Origin: Calidifontimicrobium sp035325925
GTDB lineage: Bacteria > Pseudomonadota > Gammaproteobacteria > Burkholderiales > Burkholderiaceae_C
Length of the DNA: 64,000 nt
Assembly (NCBI RefSeq): GCF_035325925.1
Contig: NZ_DAOKZA010000015.1
Span: 18,928-82,927, forward strand
Direction of reading: 5' to 3'
Part shown: in pieces, positions 26,401-34,701 of the stretch
Layout: every line of letters starts with the position of its first letter
How positions within the stretch are numbered: position 1 is the stretch's first letter
Translations under genes and position numbers: made by a program
The notes under the pieces: model-generated
Databases searched by the model: none
What the model saw: only the letters and a program-made list of their open reading frames with translations
What the model was told of the DNA's origin: nothing

Positions 26401-26576
26401 ATGACCTCCGACGACGCGCCGATCAGCCGCGTGTTGACGGTGACCACCGGCTCGTCGATGCGCGGGTACTCGCGCACCGTCAGACGGTCGAACGACACCA
26501 GCCCGACGAGCACGACGAGCAGCGACAGCACGGTGGCGAACACCGGCCGGCGGATCGAGGTCTCGGACAGCCGCAT
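23490..26576 (-). CDS. RND efflux pump inner-membrane transporter (HAE1 type), pump 2
   Basis: A 1028-residue RND transporter starting MRLSETSIRRPVFATVLSLLV. The TM4 relay is intact (GLVVDDAIVVLENI), periplasmic pore-domain repeats are recognisable, and the C-half has LITLVGLISKHGILIVEF. It groups with MexF/AcrD-like HAE1 pumps by pattern and is clearly different from pump 1 (different N-terminus and linker). The adaptor starts 13 bp upstream. No outer-membrane channel gene is adjacent. Substrate is unknown. Confidence 0.92.
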   Translation of the reverse strand: MRLSETSIRRPVFATVLSLLVVLVGLVSFDRLTVREYPRIDEPVVTVNTRLIGASSEVIESQVTKPLEDSIAGIDGVDIITSISRAEQSLITVRFKLEKDPDNAAADVRDRVSRVRGRLPDAVDEPIIAKVEADATPTIWLAYTSQTLSPLELTDLINRIVKPRLQTVPGVADVTIGGDRAYSMRIWLDPDKLGAYRLTVQDVEDALRRQNLEVPAGRIESRQREFNVTARTDLNTVAQFADVALRTVDGYTVRLRDVARVEEAAANERSRVRLNGVPSISTGVVRNATANPLEVAAGVRAVMPLIQRDLPDEVTVLLANDNSVFIDRSIRAVYTTVAEAVVLVALVVFVFLRTLRASIIPLVTIPVSLIGAFAMIAAAGFTINTLTLLALVLAIGLVVDDAIVVLENIFRHIEEGLAPFQAALKGIREISFAVVAMTLTLAAVFAPLAFTPGRTGRLFGEFALTLAGAVLVSGFVALTLTPMMCSKLLRHNPAPNRFDRGMEALLVALTARYRAALGWVLRHRWVVLVAMVAAAGSSWWMFVTAKSELSPMEDRGVIIMPVRSPDGATLEFTARYLDAIDAIGAQYPEFDRRFMFMGGGQVSQGTALFRTVDWTERQRTTQALARDLLPKVNALPGVSAFPITPPSLGQGFRSRPVEFVIQTSDSYANLARVAQDFLAEMANNPGIVQPDIDLQLNKPEIFMEVDRARAADMGVNVDAVARTVETMLGGRAVTRYKRDADQYDVIVQTASRGRTTPEDIERLFVRGRNDTMVPLASLVKVREAVSPRELNHFNQRRSVTITANLAPGYSLGEALRFMDDTAARVLPSGYVTELNGVSREFRASSGALGLVFVLALLFIFLVLAAQFESFVDPFVILIAVPLTMVGALLALRFTGGTLNVYSQIGLITLVGLISKHGILIVEFSNQLRQQGRSVTDAVLEASSMRLRPILMTTGAMVLGAVPLALASGAGAESRQQIGWVIVGGMSLGTLLTVFVVPTVYTWFARRGVPGEITTPEVATPQGAEPAAR

Positions 26577-26589
26577 CGGGAAGGAAGCC

Positions 26590-27777
26590 TCAGACGGCGG
26601 CGCCGACGCGGCGCGGCGCGACACCACCCGACGCCGCCGGCGCCGGTGCCGACGCCGCGGCGCCGACCTCGACCACGCGCAGCGGCAGCGCCTCGCCGCG
26701 CAGCAGCCGCGCCTGGCCGGCGACGACGACCAGGTCGCCCTCGCGCAGGCCCTCGAGCACCTCGACCTTGCCCGGCAGCCGCATGCCGACCTTGGCATCG
26801 ATGCGCTGCGAGACCTTGCCGCCGGGCCCGTCGACGACCTTGAACAGCAGCTGGCGCTCACCCAGCGGTACCAGCGCCTCCTCGGGCACGACGATGGCCC
26901 GGCTGCGGCTGGCGAACACCGTGCGCGTGCGCGCGAACATGCCCGACTTCATCGTGCCGCCGGCGTTGTCCATGCGCGCGCGCACCAGCAGCGATCGGCC
27001 GTCGGCGTCGACCTGCGCGTCCAGCGCCTCGATGCGTGCGCTCAGCCGGCGCTCGGGCGCGGCGTCGAGCGCGACCTCGACCGTCTGCCCGACACGCACG
27101 CGCGTGACGTAGCGCTCGGGCAGCCGGTAGTCGACCCACAGCGCCGAGGTGTCCTCGATCGCCACCAGGTCGGCGCCGTCCTTCACGTAGTCGCCCAGGT
27201 TGACCATGCGGATGCCGGCGACGCCGTCGAACGGCGCGACGATCCTCATGCGCTCGAGCTGCGCGCGCGCCAGCGCGACCTGGGCGTCGGCGACCTCGAG
27301 GGTCGCCTGGCTCTGGTCGACCGCGCTCTGGCTGACGAAGTTCTGCGCCGCCAGTTCGCGGTTGCGCTGCAGGTTGGCGCGTGCGATCGACGCCTGCGCC
27401 TGCGCCTGCTGCAGCTGCGCCGCGGGCAGGCGGTCGTCGAGCTGCACCAGCAACTGGCCGCGCCGCACGCGCTGGCCGTCGACGAAGCCCAGCGTGACGA
27501 CGCGCCCGCTGACCTCGGGGCGCAGCATCACGGCCTGTTTCGCGCGCAGCGTGCCGACGGTGCTGAACGCGTCGTCGATCGTCACCGCCTCGGCGCGCCC
27601 GACTTCAACGGCCACCGGCCCGCCCGCGGCGGCGTCGGCGCGTCCGGCCGGCGCGCCGACCTGCGGCGCCGGGACGGCGTTGCCGGCGCCGGAGGGCGCG
27701 CGGTGCTGGTACCACCACGCCGCACCCGCGGCCAACGCAATGCCGACGACGGCGACGACGGTGTGCAATGCTCTCAA
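26590..27777 (-). CDS. RND efflux periplasmic adaptor (membrane fusion protein), pump 2
   Basis: A 395-residue MFP: N-terminal anchor (TVVAVVGIALAAGAAWWYQHR), a Gly/Pro/Ala-rich linker, lipoyl half GFVDGQRVRRGQLLVQLDDRL, an alpha hairpin (QQAQAQASIARANLQRNRELAAQNFV), and second half APFDGVAGIRMVNLGDYVKDGADLVAI. The beta-barrel follows. Its order with the transporter is the same as in pump 1. It is divergent or separate from rnhA, with 63 bp between them. Confidence 0.9.
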   Translation of the reverse strand: MRALHTVVAVVGIALAAGAAWWYQHRAPSGAGNAVPAPQVGAPAGRADAAAGGPVAVEVGRAEAVTIDDAFSTVGTLRAKQAVMLRPEVSGRVVTLGFVDGQRVRRGQLLVQLDDRLPAAQLQQAQAQASIARANLQRNRELAAQNFVSQSAVDQSQATLEVADAQVALARAQLERMRIVAPFDGVAGIRMVNLGDYVKDGADLVAIEDTSALWVDYRLPERYVTRVRVGQTVEVALDAAPERRLSARIEALDAQVDADGRSLLVRARMDNAGGTMKSGMFARTRTVFASRSRAIVVPEEALVPLGERQLLFKVVDGPGGKVSQRIDAKVGMRLPGKVEVLEGLREGDLVVVAGQARLLRGEALPLRVVEVGAAASAPAPAASGGVAPRRVGAAV

Positions 27778-27840
27778 GTGATTCGATCCCGAGTTTGCGC
27801 TGACTGTAGCGTCGAAATCCGAACCGAGCGGTCTGCGCGG

Positions 27841-28332
27841 TCATCGGCCCTGCGCCATCGCCGCGCCGCGGTTGGCCAGCGCGTCGGCGCGTTCGTTGCC
27901 GGCATCGCCGGCGTGTCCCTTGACCCAGCGCCAGTGCACCTCGTGCTTGTCGCGCAGCGCGTCGAGGCGCTGCCACAGCTCGACGTTCTTCACCGGCTTG
28001 CCGTCGGCGGTGCGCCAGCCGCGTTTCTTCCACGCCGGCATCCACTCGGTCATGCCCTTGCGCACGTACTCGCTGTCGGTGTGCACGGTGACGCGGCAGC
28101 GGCGCCTGAGCGCGCCCAGCGCCTCGATCACCGCGGTCAGCTCCATGCGGTTGTTCGTCGTGTGCGCCTCGCCGCCGCACAGTTCCTTCTCGTGCCCGCC
28201 CCAGCGGATCCACGCGCCCCAGCCGCCGGGCCCGGGGTTGCCCTTGCACGCGCCGTCGGTGTAGATGGTCACGGGGTCGTCGCTCGTCGATGCCGTCGTC
28301 ACGGGTCGTGCTCGCTTCTCACTGGGGGTCAC
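27841..28332 (-). CDS. rnhA: Ribonuclease HI
   Basis: A 163-residue RNase HI that cuts RNA in RNA-DNA hybrids. All four carboxylates are present: D in YTDGACKGN, E in NNRMELTAV, D in HTDSEYVRKG and D in GNERADALAN. The basic handle (WKKRGWRTADGKPVKN) is intact. A 20-residue N-terminal extension precedes the core. Its start overlaps the end of the methyltransferase gene by 14 bp, so the two are co-translated. dnaQ, its usual partner, is far away. Confidence 0.96.
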   Translation of the reverse strand: MTPSEKRARPVTTASTSDDPVTIYTDGACKGNPGPGGWGAWIRWGGHEKELCGGEAHTTNNRMELTAVIEALGALRRRCRVTVHTDSEYVRKGMTEWMPAWKKRGWRTADGKPVKNVELWQRLDALRDKHEVHWRWVKGHAGDAGNERADALANRGAAMAQGR

Positions 28333-29146
28333 GGTGCAGGTCGCGCCGGCGGTTCGCGACCACCGCCGCGGCGGCCTTCGTGCGGCGGCGCGTCTCGCGC
28401 GCGAGCCCGACGAGGCGCATGCCGCGCACGCGTTTGACCGCGACCAGCGAATACACCGCGCCGAACACCGGCCACCAGCGGTCGCCGACGCGGTCCATCC
28501 AGGCCCATCGCTGCAGCCAGCGCTGCGACGTCAGTGGCGGGGCATAGCAGCCGAAGCGCCCGCCCTCGACCTCGAAGCTCAGCAGCCTCAGCCAGTCGCG
28601 CAGGCGCCAGTAGCCGATGAATTCGCCGTCGCGCGGCAGGAAGGTGTCGCGCGCACCGCCCAGACGCCGACGCAGCCGGCCGCCGCGCTGGCGCAGGCCC
28701 CACAGGCTGGCGGCGTTGAAGCCGAAGATCACCACCCGCCCCTCGGGCACCAGCACGCGCTCGACCTCGCGCAGCGTGCGGTGCGCGTCGCGCGCGAACT
28801 CGAGCGTGTGCGGCAGCACCACCAGGTCGATGCTCGCCGCGGGAAACGGCAGCGCGTCGAAGTCGCAGTGCAGCGCCAGCGCCGCCGGCGGCGCGACGTC
28901 GGGCGTGGACACCAGGTCCAGGTGGTCGCTCGCGCACCAGCGGTGCGGCATGCGGTTGCAGCGCAGCGCGTCGAGCGCGCACAGGCCCAGCTGCAGTGCG
29001 TGGAAGCCGAACAGGTCGCCGACGACCTGGTCCACGCGCGACTGTTCCCACGCGAGCAGGTAGCGCCCCGGCGGCGTGGCCAGCCACGCGGCCAGCTCGG
29101 CACCGGGGCCGAAGTCGCTGAACACGGTGTGGCGCTGAGGCTCCAT
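28319..29146 (-). CDS. SAM-dependent methyltransferase-fold protein (YafS-like)
   Basis: A 275-residue class I methyltransferase-like protein. The post-I/II patterns are visible (DFDALPFPAASIDLVVLPHTLEFARDAHRTLREVERVLVPEGRVVIFGFN). The SAM-binding Gly-rich motif I is altered to GDLFGFHALQLG, so either an unusual site or loss of activity is possible. Genes of this kind sit between gloB and rnhA in many proteobacteria (yafS in E. coli); function there is unclear. It is divergent from gloB, with 50 bp containing the shared AT-rich promoter patch. Confidence 0.8.
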   Translation of the reverse strand: MEPQRHTVFSDFGPGAELAAWLATPPGRYLLAWEQSRVDQVVGDLFGFHALQLGLCALDALRCNRMPHRWCASDHLDLVSTPDVAPPAALALHCDFDALPFPAASIDLVVLPHTLEFARDAHRTLREVERVLVPEGRVVIFGFNAASLWGLRQRGGRLRRRLGGARDTFLPRDGEFIGYWRLRDWLRLLSFEVEGGRFGCYAPPLTSQRWLQRWAWMDRVGDRWWPVFGAVYSLVAVKRVRGMRLVGLARETRRRTKAAAAVVANRRRDLHRDPQ

Positions 29147-29183
29147 GCGGTCGAGGACGTGGGGGTCGCGCGGGGTCGATTTC

Positions 29184-29189
29184 TATAAT
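29184..29189 (+). promoter_or_regulatory. -10 box of gloB (leaderless-type position)
   Basis: A perfect TATAAT ends seven bases before the gloB ATG (29197). No -35 consensus is visible. The same AT patch reads ATTATA on the other strand and may also serve the divergent methyltransferase gene. Confidence 0.5.
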
Positions 29190-29196
29190 CGAGGCG

Positions 29197-29982
29197 ATGC
29201 ATCTCGAACTGACCCCGCTGCGCGCGTTCGACGACAACTACATCTGGTTGCTCGCGCGCGGCGGCGAGGCCCTGGTGGTCGACCCGGGCGACGCCGCACC
29301 GGTGCGCGCCGCGCTCGAGTCCAGGGGCTTGCGGTTGGCCGGCATTCTAGTGACGCACCACCACGGCGATCACGTCGGGGGCCTCGACGACCTGTGCGCG
29401 TCGTGGCACGGTCCCGTCTACGCGCCGGCCGGCGAGCGCATCGCCGGGCCGGTGACGCCGGTGCGCGAGGGGCAGCGCGTGACGCTGCTCGGCCTCGAGT
29501 TCGAGGTGCTCGACGTGCCGGGCCACACGGCCGGCCACGTCGCTTACCACTGGCGCGGCGACGCCGGCCACGCGCCGCTGCTGTTCTGCGGCGACACGCT
29601 GTTCTCGGCCGGCTGCGGTCGGCTGTTCGAGGGCACGCCGCAGCAGATGCACGCGTCGCTGTCCAAGCTCGCGGCGCTGCCCGGCGCGACGCGCGTGTGC
29701 TGCGCGCACGAGTACACGCTGTCGAACCTGCGTTTCGCCGCCGCGGTCGAGCCGGGCAACGCCGAACTGCAGGCCTACCGCGCGCGCTGTGAGGCGCTGC
29801 GCGCGCGAGGGTTGCCGACGCTGCCGTCGACGATCGCGATCGAACGCGAGGTCAACCCGTTCCTGCGCTGCGCGGTCGGCGCGGTGGCGCAGGCCGCACG
29901 GGCCCGACAACCCGCGCTCGACGCCTCGACCCCGTCCGAGGTGCTCGGCGCGCTGCGCGAATGGAAGAACGCATTCCGATGA
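29197..29982 (+). CDS. gloB: Hydroxyacylglutathione hydrolase (glyoxalase II)
   Basis: A 261-residue metallo-beta-lactamase fold enzyme that hydrolyses S-lactoylglutathione in methylglyoxal detoxification. The metal motif is T-H54-H-H56-G-D58-H59. Other ligands lie in PGHTAGH and FCGDTLFSAGCGRLFEGT, and the glyoxalase II C-terminal helical domain (NPFLR) is present. The stop overlaps the mltD ATG (ATGA). The order mltD-gloB matches E. coli, although there the two genes are divergent. Confidence 0.96.
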   Translation: MHLELTPLRAFDDNYIWLLARGGEALVVDPGDAAPVRAALESRGLRLAGILVTHHHGDHVGGLDDLCASWHGPVYAPAGERIAGPVTPVREGQRVTLLGLEFEVLDVPGHTAGHVAYHWRGDAGHAPLLFCGDTLFSAGCGRLFEGTPQQMHASLSKLAALPGATRVCCAHEYTLSNLRFAAAVEPGNAELQAYRARCEALRARGLPTLPSTIAIEREVNPFLRCAVGAVAQAARARQPALDASTPSEVLGALREWKNAFR

Positions 29983-31541
29983 AGCAACGCCTGCGCCTGG
30001 CCGCGCCGCTGCTGGCCGCCCTGCTGCTGGGAGCCTGCGCCACCGCACCCGACCGCCCGGTCGAGCCCCCGCCTGCACCGGCCGTGGTGGCCCCGCCGGC
30101 ACCGCCCGCCGCGCCGGCCTCGGCGCCCGAGGCGCCGGCCGAGCCACCGCGCGCCGAGGCACCGGTCGACGCGCCTGCCGGGCCGCCGGCCGTGGTCACC
30201 GCGATCGACCCGGTGCGCCCCGACGTCGCGGTCGACCTCGACGCCCAGGGCGCGCACACCGACCTGTGGCAGCGCCTGCGCGACGGCTTTGCGATCGTCG
30301 ACCTCGACACCGACCTCGTCCGCGAGCGCGAGCGCTGGTACGCCGATCGCCCGGACTACGTGCAGCGCATGACCGATCGCGGCAGCCGCTACCTGTTCCA
30401 CATCGTCGAGGAACTCGACAAACGCGGCATGCCGATGGAGCTGGCGCTGCTGCCGTTCATCGAGAGCGCGTTCAACCCGACCGCGATGTCGCACGCCAAG
30501 GCCGCCGGCATGTGGCAGTTCATGCCCGCCACCGGCCGCCACTTCGACCTGCAGCAGAACCTGTTCCGCGACGACCGCCGCGACGTGCTGGCGTCCACGC
30601 GCGCCGCGCTCGACTACCTCGGCCGGCTGTTCAACATGTTCGGCGACTGGCACCTCGCGCTGGCGGCCTACAACTGGGGCGAAGGCAACGTGCAGCGCGC
30701 GATCCGGCGCAACCGCGACGCGGGCCTGCCCACCGACTACCTGAGCCTGCGCATGCCGCTGGAGACGCGGCACTACGTGCCCAAGCTGCAGGCGGTGAAG
30801 AACATCGTGCTCGACCCGCAGGCCTTCGGCCTGGCGCTGCCGCCGCTGGAGAACCACCCGTACTTCCTCGCCGTGCCGATCGAGCGCGACATCGACGTCG
30901 ACCTCGTCGTGCAGCTGGCCGGCGTCAGCGCCGAGCAGTTCCACCAGCTCAATCCGCAGCTGAACAAGCCGGTGATCCTGGCCGCCGGCACCCCGCAGGT
31001 GCTGCTGCCCTACGACAACGCCGACGCGTTCGTGCGCAACCTGGCCTACCACAAGGGCGCGCTCGCCAGCTGGACCGCGTGGCGCGCGCCGCGCACGCTC
31101 AAGCCGGCCGAGGCCGCCAAGCTCGTCGGCATGACCGAGGCGCGGCTGCGCGAGGTCAACAAGATCCCGCCGCGCATGCTGGTGCGCGCCGGCTCGGTGC
31201 TGCTGGTGCCGCGCAGCGGCAACCGCGACGCCGACGTGCCGCCGCAGGTGGCCGACCACGCGACCATCGCGCTGGCCCCCGAGCGCGTGCCGCTGCAGCG
31301 CGTCGTGTTCCGCGCCGGCAAGAAGGGCGACAGCGTCGTCGCGGTGGCGCGGCGCTACGGCACCAGCGCGGCCAACGTCGCGCGCTGGAACAAGGTTTCG
31401 ACCCGCGCGCGCTTCGCCCCCGGCGCGCAGGTGGTGGTCTACGTGCGCCCCAGCGGTGGCGGCGCGCGCAGCGCCGCGGCGACCAAGCCGGGACCGAAGT
31501 CCACCGCCAAGGCCCCGGCCAAGCGCGCGGGCCGACGTTGA
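29979..31541 (+). CDS. mltD: Membrane-bound lytic murein transglycosylase D
   Basis: A 520-residue lipoprotein (lipobox LLGAC near residue 19). ATG 29979 overlaps the gloB stop and gives a normal signal peptide; ATG 29961 would add six residues. A Pro/Ala-rich linker is followed by the SLT domain: catalytic E162 in LPFIESAFNP, then GMWQFMPATG and AYNWGEGNVQRAI. A LysM-type domain sits near the C-terminus (FRAGKKGDSVVAVARRYGTSAANVARWN). The tail is basic and Pro/Lys-rich. It cleaves glycan strands of peptidoglycan. Convergent with recR; the 130-bp gap holds no gene. Confidence 0.93.
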   Translation: MKQRLRLAAPLLAALLLGACATAPDRPVEPPPAPAVVAPPAPPAAPASAPEAPAEPPRAEAPVDAPAGPPAVVTAIDPVRPDVAVDLDAQGAHTDLWQRLRDGFAIVDLDTDLVRERERWYADRPDYVQRMTDRGSRYLFHIVEELDKRGMPMELALLPFIESAFNPTAMSHAKAAGMWQFMPATGRHFDLQQNLFRDDRRDVLASTRAALDYLGRLFNMFGDWHLALAAYNWGEGNVQRAIRRNRDAGLPTDYLSLRMPLETRHYVPKLQAVKNIVLDPQAFGLALPPLENHPYFLAVPIERDIDVDLVVQLAGVSAEQFHQLNPQLNKPVILAAGTPQVLLPYDNADAFVRNLAYHKGALASWTAWRAPRTLKPAEAAKLVGMTEARLREVNKIPPRMLVRAGSVLLVPRSGNRDADVPPQVADHATIALAPERVPLQRVVFRAGKKGDSVVAVARRYGTSAANVARWNKVSTRARFAPGAQVVVYVRPSGGGARSAAATKPGPKSTAKAPAKRAGRR

Positions 31542-31671
31542 GTGTGGCCGCGTCGCGTGCGACGCGTGGTCGAGCGCGCCCCTCGCGCGGCGGCCGCGGG
31601 TCCGGCGCCGCCGGCGCGCTGGCGGCGCCCTTCGAGGCAAAGGCGCCGAAGGCGCCGCGGGGGTGGTCCGA

Positions 31672-32259
31672 TCACCGGCGATCGACCAGCGCGTGCGCGA
31701 TGGTCGACAGGTCGACGTACTCGAGTTCGCTGCCCGCCGGCACGCCGCGCGCCAGCCGCGTGACCTTCAGCCCGCGCTCGCGCAGCACCTGCCCCAGCAG
31801 GTGCGCCGTGGCCTCGCCCTCGGCGGTGAAGCTGGTGGCCAGGATCACCTCCTCGACGACGCCGTCGCCGGCGCGTTCGAGCAGCGGCGCGACGCCGATG
31901 TCGCGCGCGCCGACGCCGTCGAGCGGGCTCAACCGTCCGAGCAGCACGAAGTACAGGCCGAGGTAGCTGCCGGTGCGCTCGAGCGCGGCCTGGTCGGCCG
32001 GCGTCTCGACGACGCACAGCAGCCGCGCGTCGCGCCGCGGGTCGCGGCAGGTGTCGCACAGCGCCGCCTCGCTGAAGCTGTGACAGCGCGCGCAGTGCCC
32101 GACCTTGTCGACCGCGTCGCGCAGCGCCTGCGCCAGCCGCAGCGCGCCGTCGCGGTCGTGCTGCAGCAGGTGGAACGCCATGCGCTGCGCCGACTTGACG
32201 CCGACGCCCGGCAGGCGGCGCAGCGCGTCGACGAGCGACGCCAGACTCGACTCGGCCAC
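31672..32259 (-). CDS. recR: Recombination mediator RecR
   Basis: A 195-residue RecR. It has an N-terminal HhH (RRLPGVGVKSAQRMAFHLL), a four-cysteine zinc finger (CARCHSFSEAALCDTC) and a Toprim domain (CVVETPADQAALERTG...ILATSFTAEGEATAHLL). It loads RecA with RecO at gaps. It is the last gene of dnaX-ybaB-recR. The 151 bp before it contain G/C-rich hairpins but no gene. Confidence 0.96.
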   Translation of the reverse strand: MAESSLASLVDALRRLPGVGVKSAQRMAFHLLQHDRDGALRLAQALRDAVDKVGHCARCHSFSEAALCDTCRDPRRDARLLCVVETPADQAALERTGSYLGLYFVLLGRLSPLDGVGARDIGVAPLLERAGDGVVEEVILATSFTAEGEATAHLLGQVLRERGLKVTRLARGVPAGSELEYVDLSTIAHALVDRR

Positions 32260-32410
32260 CGTCAGCCTCGGCTTTCCACGCTGCCGGGCACGCCCTCGCG
32301 ATGCATGCCGCCGACCCCGGCAAGCTGCCGCCGCGGATCCGGCTCTGCCGGTCCGCGGGCCGCGCCCCCCCGGGGGGGAGGCGGCCGCGGGCCGCTTCGG
32401 GGGGGGACCA

Positions 32411-32737
32411 TCAGAACGGCATCTTCATGCCCGGCGGCAGCGGCAGCCCGGCGGTGAGCTTGCCCATCTTCTCCTGCGTCACCTGCTCGGCACGGCGCAC
32501 GCCGTCGTTGAACGCGGCGGCGACCAGGTCCTCGAGCATGTCCTTGTCGTCGGCGAGCAGGCTGGGGTCGATGGCCACGCGCTTGACGTCGTGCTTGCAG
32601 GTCATCACCACCTTCACCAGCCCGGCGCCCGACTGGCCCTCGACCTCGATCGTCGCCAGTTCCTCCTGCGCGCGCTTGAGGTTGTCCTGCATCGCCTGGG
32701 CCTGCTTCATCAGCCCGGCCAGCTGGTTCTTCATCAT
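32411..32737 (-). CDS. ybaB: YbaB/EbfC nucleoid-associated protein
   Basis: A 108-residue DNA-binding protein: MMKNQLAGLMKQAQAMQDNLKRAQEELATIEVEGQSGAGLVKV, helix, then DDKDMLEDLVAAAFNDGVRRAEQVTQEKMGKLTAGL. It is a dimeric nucleoid protein. The position between dnaX and recR is the usual one. The 33-bp gap to dnaX suggests a common transcript. Confidence 0.95.
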   Translation of the reverse strand: MMKNQLAGLMKQAQAMQDNLKRAQEELATIEVEGQSGAGLVKVVMTCKHDVKRVAIDPSLLADDKDMLEDLVAAAFNDGVRRAEQVTQEKMGKLTAGLPLPPGMKMPF

Positions 32738-32770
32738 CGTCGGCTCCTCGGGTCCGTGGGGTTCGTGGGG

Positions 32771-34648
32771 TCAGTGCGGCTTGATCGAGCCGGGCACGAT
32801 GCGCGCGGTCTCGAACTGCGCCATCAGCTCGCGCACCAGCGGGTCGTCGCGGATCAGCTGCTCGGCCTCGCGCTGGCGCCGCTCGCGCTCGGCGGCCTCG
32901 CGCAGCGCCGGCGAGTCGGCGACCTCGCCGGCGTCGACTTCGAGCTGCAGCGCGTGCCCGAGCTGCCCGGCCAGCGCGGCCTGCAGCTTGTCGCGGTGCA
33001 CCGGCGCGCGCAGCGACTCGCGCGCCACCCGCAACCGCCAGCGCGGTGGCCCCGCCGCGTCGTCGACCTCGACCAGTTCGGCCTGCAGCGCCAGTTCGCG
33101 CACCAGCGCGCCGATCGCCTGGCGGCGGTCGAGCTCGGCGACGACCGCGGCCCAGCGTTCGCCGAGCGCGGTGGGCGCCAGCGCCGCCTCCGGCGCCACC
33201 GTGCGTGACGGCGCGGTGACCGGCGCGCCCGCGTCGAGCGCGTCTTCGGCCCGCGCGGGATCGTCGGCACCGCGGTCCCATGGCGCGTGCTCCTCGGCCG
33301 CGGGGGCGCCGGCGCGGTGCGACGGCGCTTCGGCGGCGCGCGTCGGCGCGGCTCGCACGACGGCCACGGGCGGCGTCGCGCGTGCCGCGGCTGGCCCAGG
33401 ACGCGCGACCGTGGTTTGCGCGCGCGGCGCGATGCGCAGCGGCGCCGCGCCCGCGCGCGACGCCGCAGCCGCCTCGCCGCCGGATGCACGAGCGGCTTCG
33501 CCGCCGGATGCCGCGGCCGATGCCGCGCGCGCCGCGGCGCCGGGCGCCCCGCCCGCCGCGAAGGCGAGCAGGCGCAGCAGCGTCATCGTCAGCCCGGCGT
33601 ACTCGTCGGGCGCCAGGCCCAGTTCGGCGCGACCGTGGACCACGAGGCTGTACAGCAGCTGCGTCTCGTCGGCGGGCAGCGCATCGGCGAGCCGGCGCAC
33701 GATGGCGGTGTCGGGGTCGGCGTCGTCGAGCGCCTCGGGCACGGCCTGCGCCACCGCCATGCGCTGCAGCAGCAGCGCCATCGATTCGAGCGTCGCCGCG
33801 GCCGACAGCCCGGCCTCGCGCAGCGTGTCGACGCCGGCCAGCACCTCGGCACCGTCGCGCCGCGCCAGCGCGTCGACCAGCCGCTCGGCGTGGTGCGGGT
33901 CGACGCTGCCGAGCATCGCGCGCACGCCGGCCTCGTCCAACGCGCCGCCGCCGTAGGCGATCGCCTGGTCGGTCAGCGACAGCGCATCGCGCATCGAGCC
34001 GCGCGCCGCGCGCGCGAGCAGGCGCAGCGCGCCGGGCTCGGCGCTCACGCCCTCGGCGTCGAGCACGCGCTGCAGGTGCTCGTGCACGACCTCGGGCGCC
34101 ATCGGCCGCAGGTTGAACTGCAGGCAGCGCGACAGCACCGTCGGCAACATCTTCTCGGGGTCGGTGGTGGCCAGCACGAACTTCAGGTACTCGGGCGGCT
34201 CCTCGAGCGTCTTCAGCAGCGCGTTGAACGACTCCTTGGTCAGCTGGTGCGCCTCGTCGATCATGAAGACCTTGAAGCGACCGACACTGGGCTTGTACGC
34301 GGCGCGCTCGAGCAGGTCGCGGATCTCGTCGATGCCGCGGTTGCTCGCGGCGTCGAGTTCGACGTAGTCCATGTAGCGGTCGGCGTCGATCTCGGTGCAC
34401 GCCTGGCACACGCCGCAGGGATGCGCGGTGACGCCGCCGCACCCGTCGGGGCCGGTGCAGTTCAGGCTCTTGGCGAGGATGCGCGACACCGTGGTCTTGC
34501 CGATGCCGCGCGTGCCGGTGAACAGGTACGCGTGGTGCAGACGCCCACGCTCGAGCGCGTTGGTCAGCGCACGCACCACCGCCTCCTGCCCGACCATCTG
34601 CTCGAACGAGCGCGGCCGGTACTTGCGCGCGAGGACCACGTACGACAT
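32771..34648 (-). CDS. dnaX: DNA polymerase III tau/gamma subunit
   Basis: About 625 residues of the clamp-loader ATPase. Walker A is in GTRGIGKTTVSRILAKSLNC, the zinc module is C..C..C..C (CTGPDGCGG...CGVCQAC), Walker B is in MIDEAHQLTKESFNALLKTLEEPP and sensor 1 in LATTDPEKMLPTVLSRC. A long Ala/Pro-rich linker leads to the C-terminal tau domain. The start MSYVVLARKYRP (34648) fits the family. The earlier ATG (34657) would overlap the -10 box TAGAAT, which ends seven bases before 34648. No A-rich slippery sequence for a gamma frameshift was noticed. Confidence 0.95.
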   Translation of the reverse strand: MSYVVLARKYRPRSFEQMVGQEAVVRALTNALERGRLHHAYLFTGTRGIGKTTVSRILAKSLNCTGPDGCGGVTAHPCGVCQACTEIDADRYMDYVELDAASNRGIDEIRDLLERAAYKPSVGRFKVFMIDEAHQLTKESFNALLKTLEEPPEYLKFVLATTDPEKMLPTVLSRCLQFNLRPMAPEVVHEHLQRVLDAEGVSAEPGALRLLARAARGSMRDALSLTDQAIAYGGGALDEAGVRAMLGSVDPHHAERLVDALARRDGAEVLAGVDTLREAGLSAAATLESMALLLQRMAVAQAVPEALDDADPDTAIVRRLADALPADETQLLYSLVVHGRAELGLAPDEYAGLTMTLLRLLAFAAGGAPGAAARAASAAASGGEAARASGGEAAAASRAGAAPLRIAPRAQTTVARPGPAAARATPPVAVVRAAPTRAAEAPSHRAGAPAAEEHAPWDRGADDPARAEDALDAGAPVTAPSRTVAPEAALAPTALGERWAAVVAELDRRQAIGALVRELALQAELVEVDDAAGPPRWRLRVARESLRAPVHRDKLQAALAGQLGHALQLEVDAGEVADSPALREAAERERRQREAEQLIRDDPLVRELMAQFETARIVPGSIKPH

Positions 34649-34655
34649 GCGCTTC

Positions 34656-34661
34656 ATTCTA
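34656..34661 (-). promoter_or_regulatory. -10 box of dnaX (leaderless-type position)
   Basis: TAGAAT on the minus strand is seven bases before ATG 34648 and rules out the alternative ATG 34657 as the main start. Confidence 0.5.
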
Positions 34662-34689
34662 CGGGCCGGTCCCTCGCGGCCCCGGGGTC

Positions 34690-34695
34690 GATAAT
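34690..34695 (+). promoter_or_regulatory. -10 box of the PurM-like gene (leaderless-type position)
   Basis: GATAAT ends six bases before the ATG (34702). No -35 consensus is visible. It is divergent from the dnaX promoter, 28 bp away. Confidence 0.4.
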
Positions 34696-34701
34696 GCCGG
34701 C

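Noticed and set aside
32771..34648. Programmed frameshift in dnaX
   Set aside because: No A-rich slippery heptamer noticed in this GC-rich gene.
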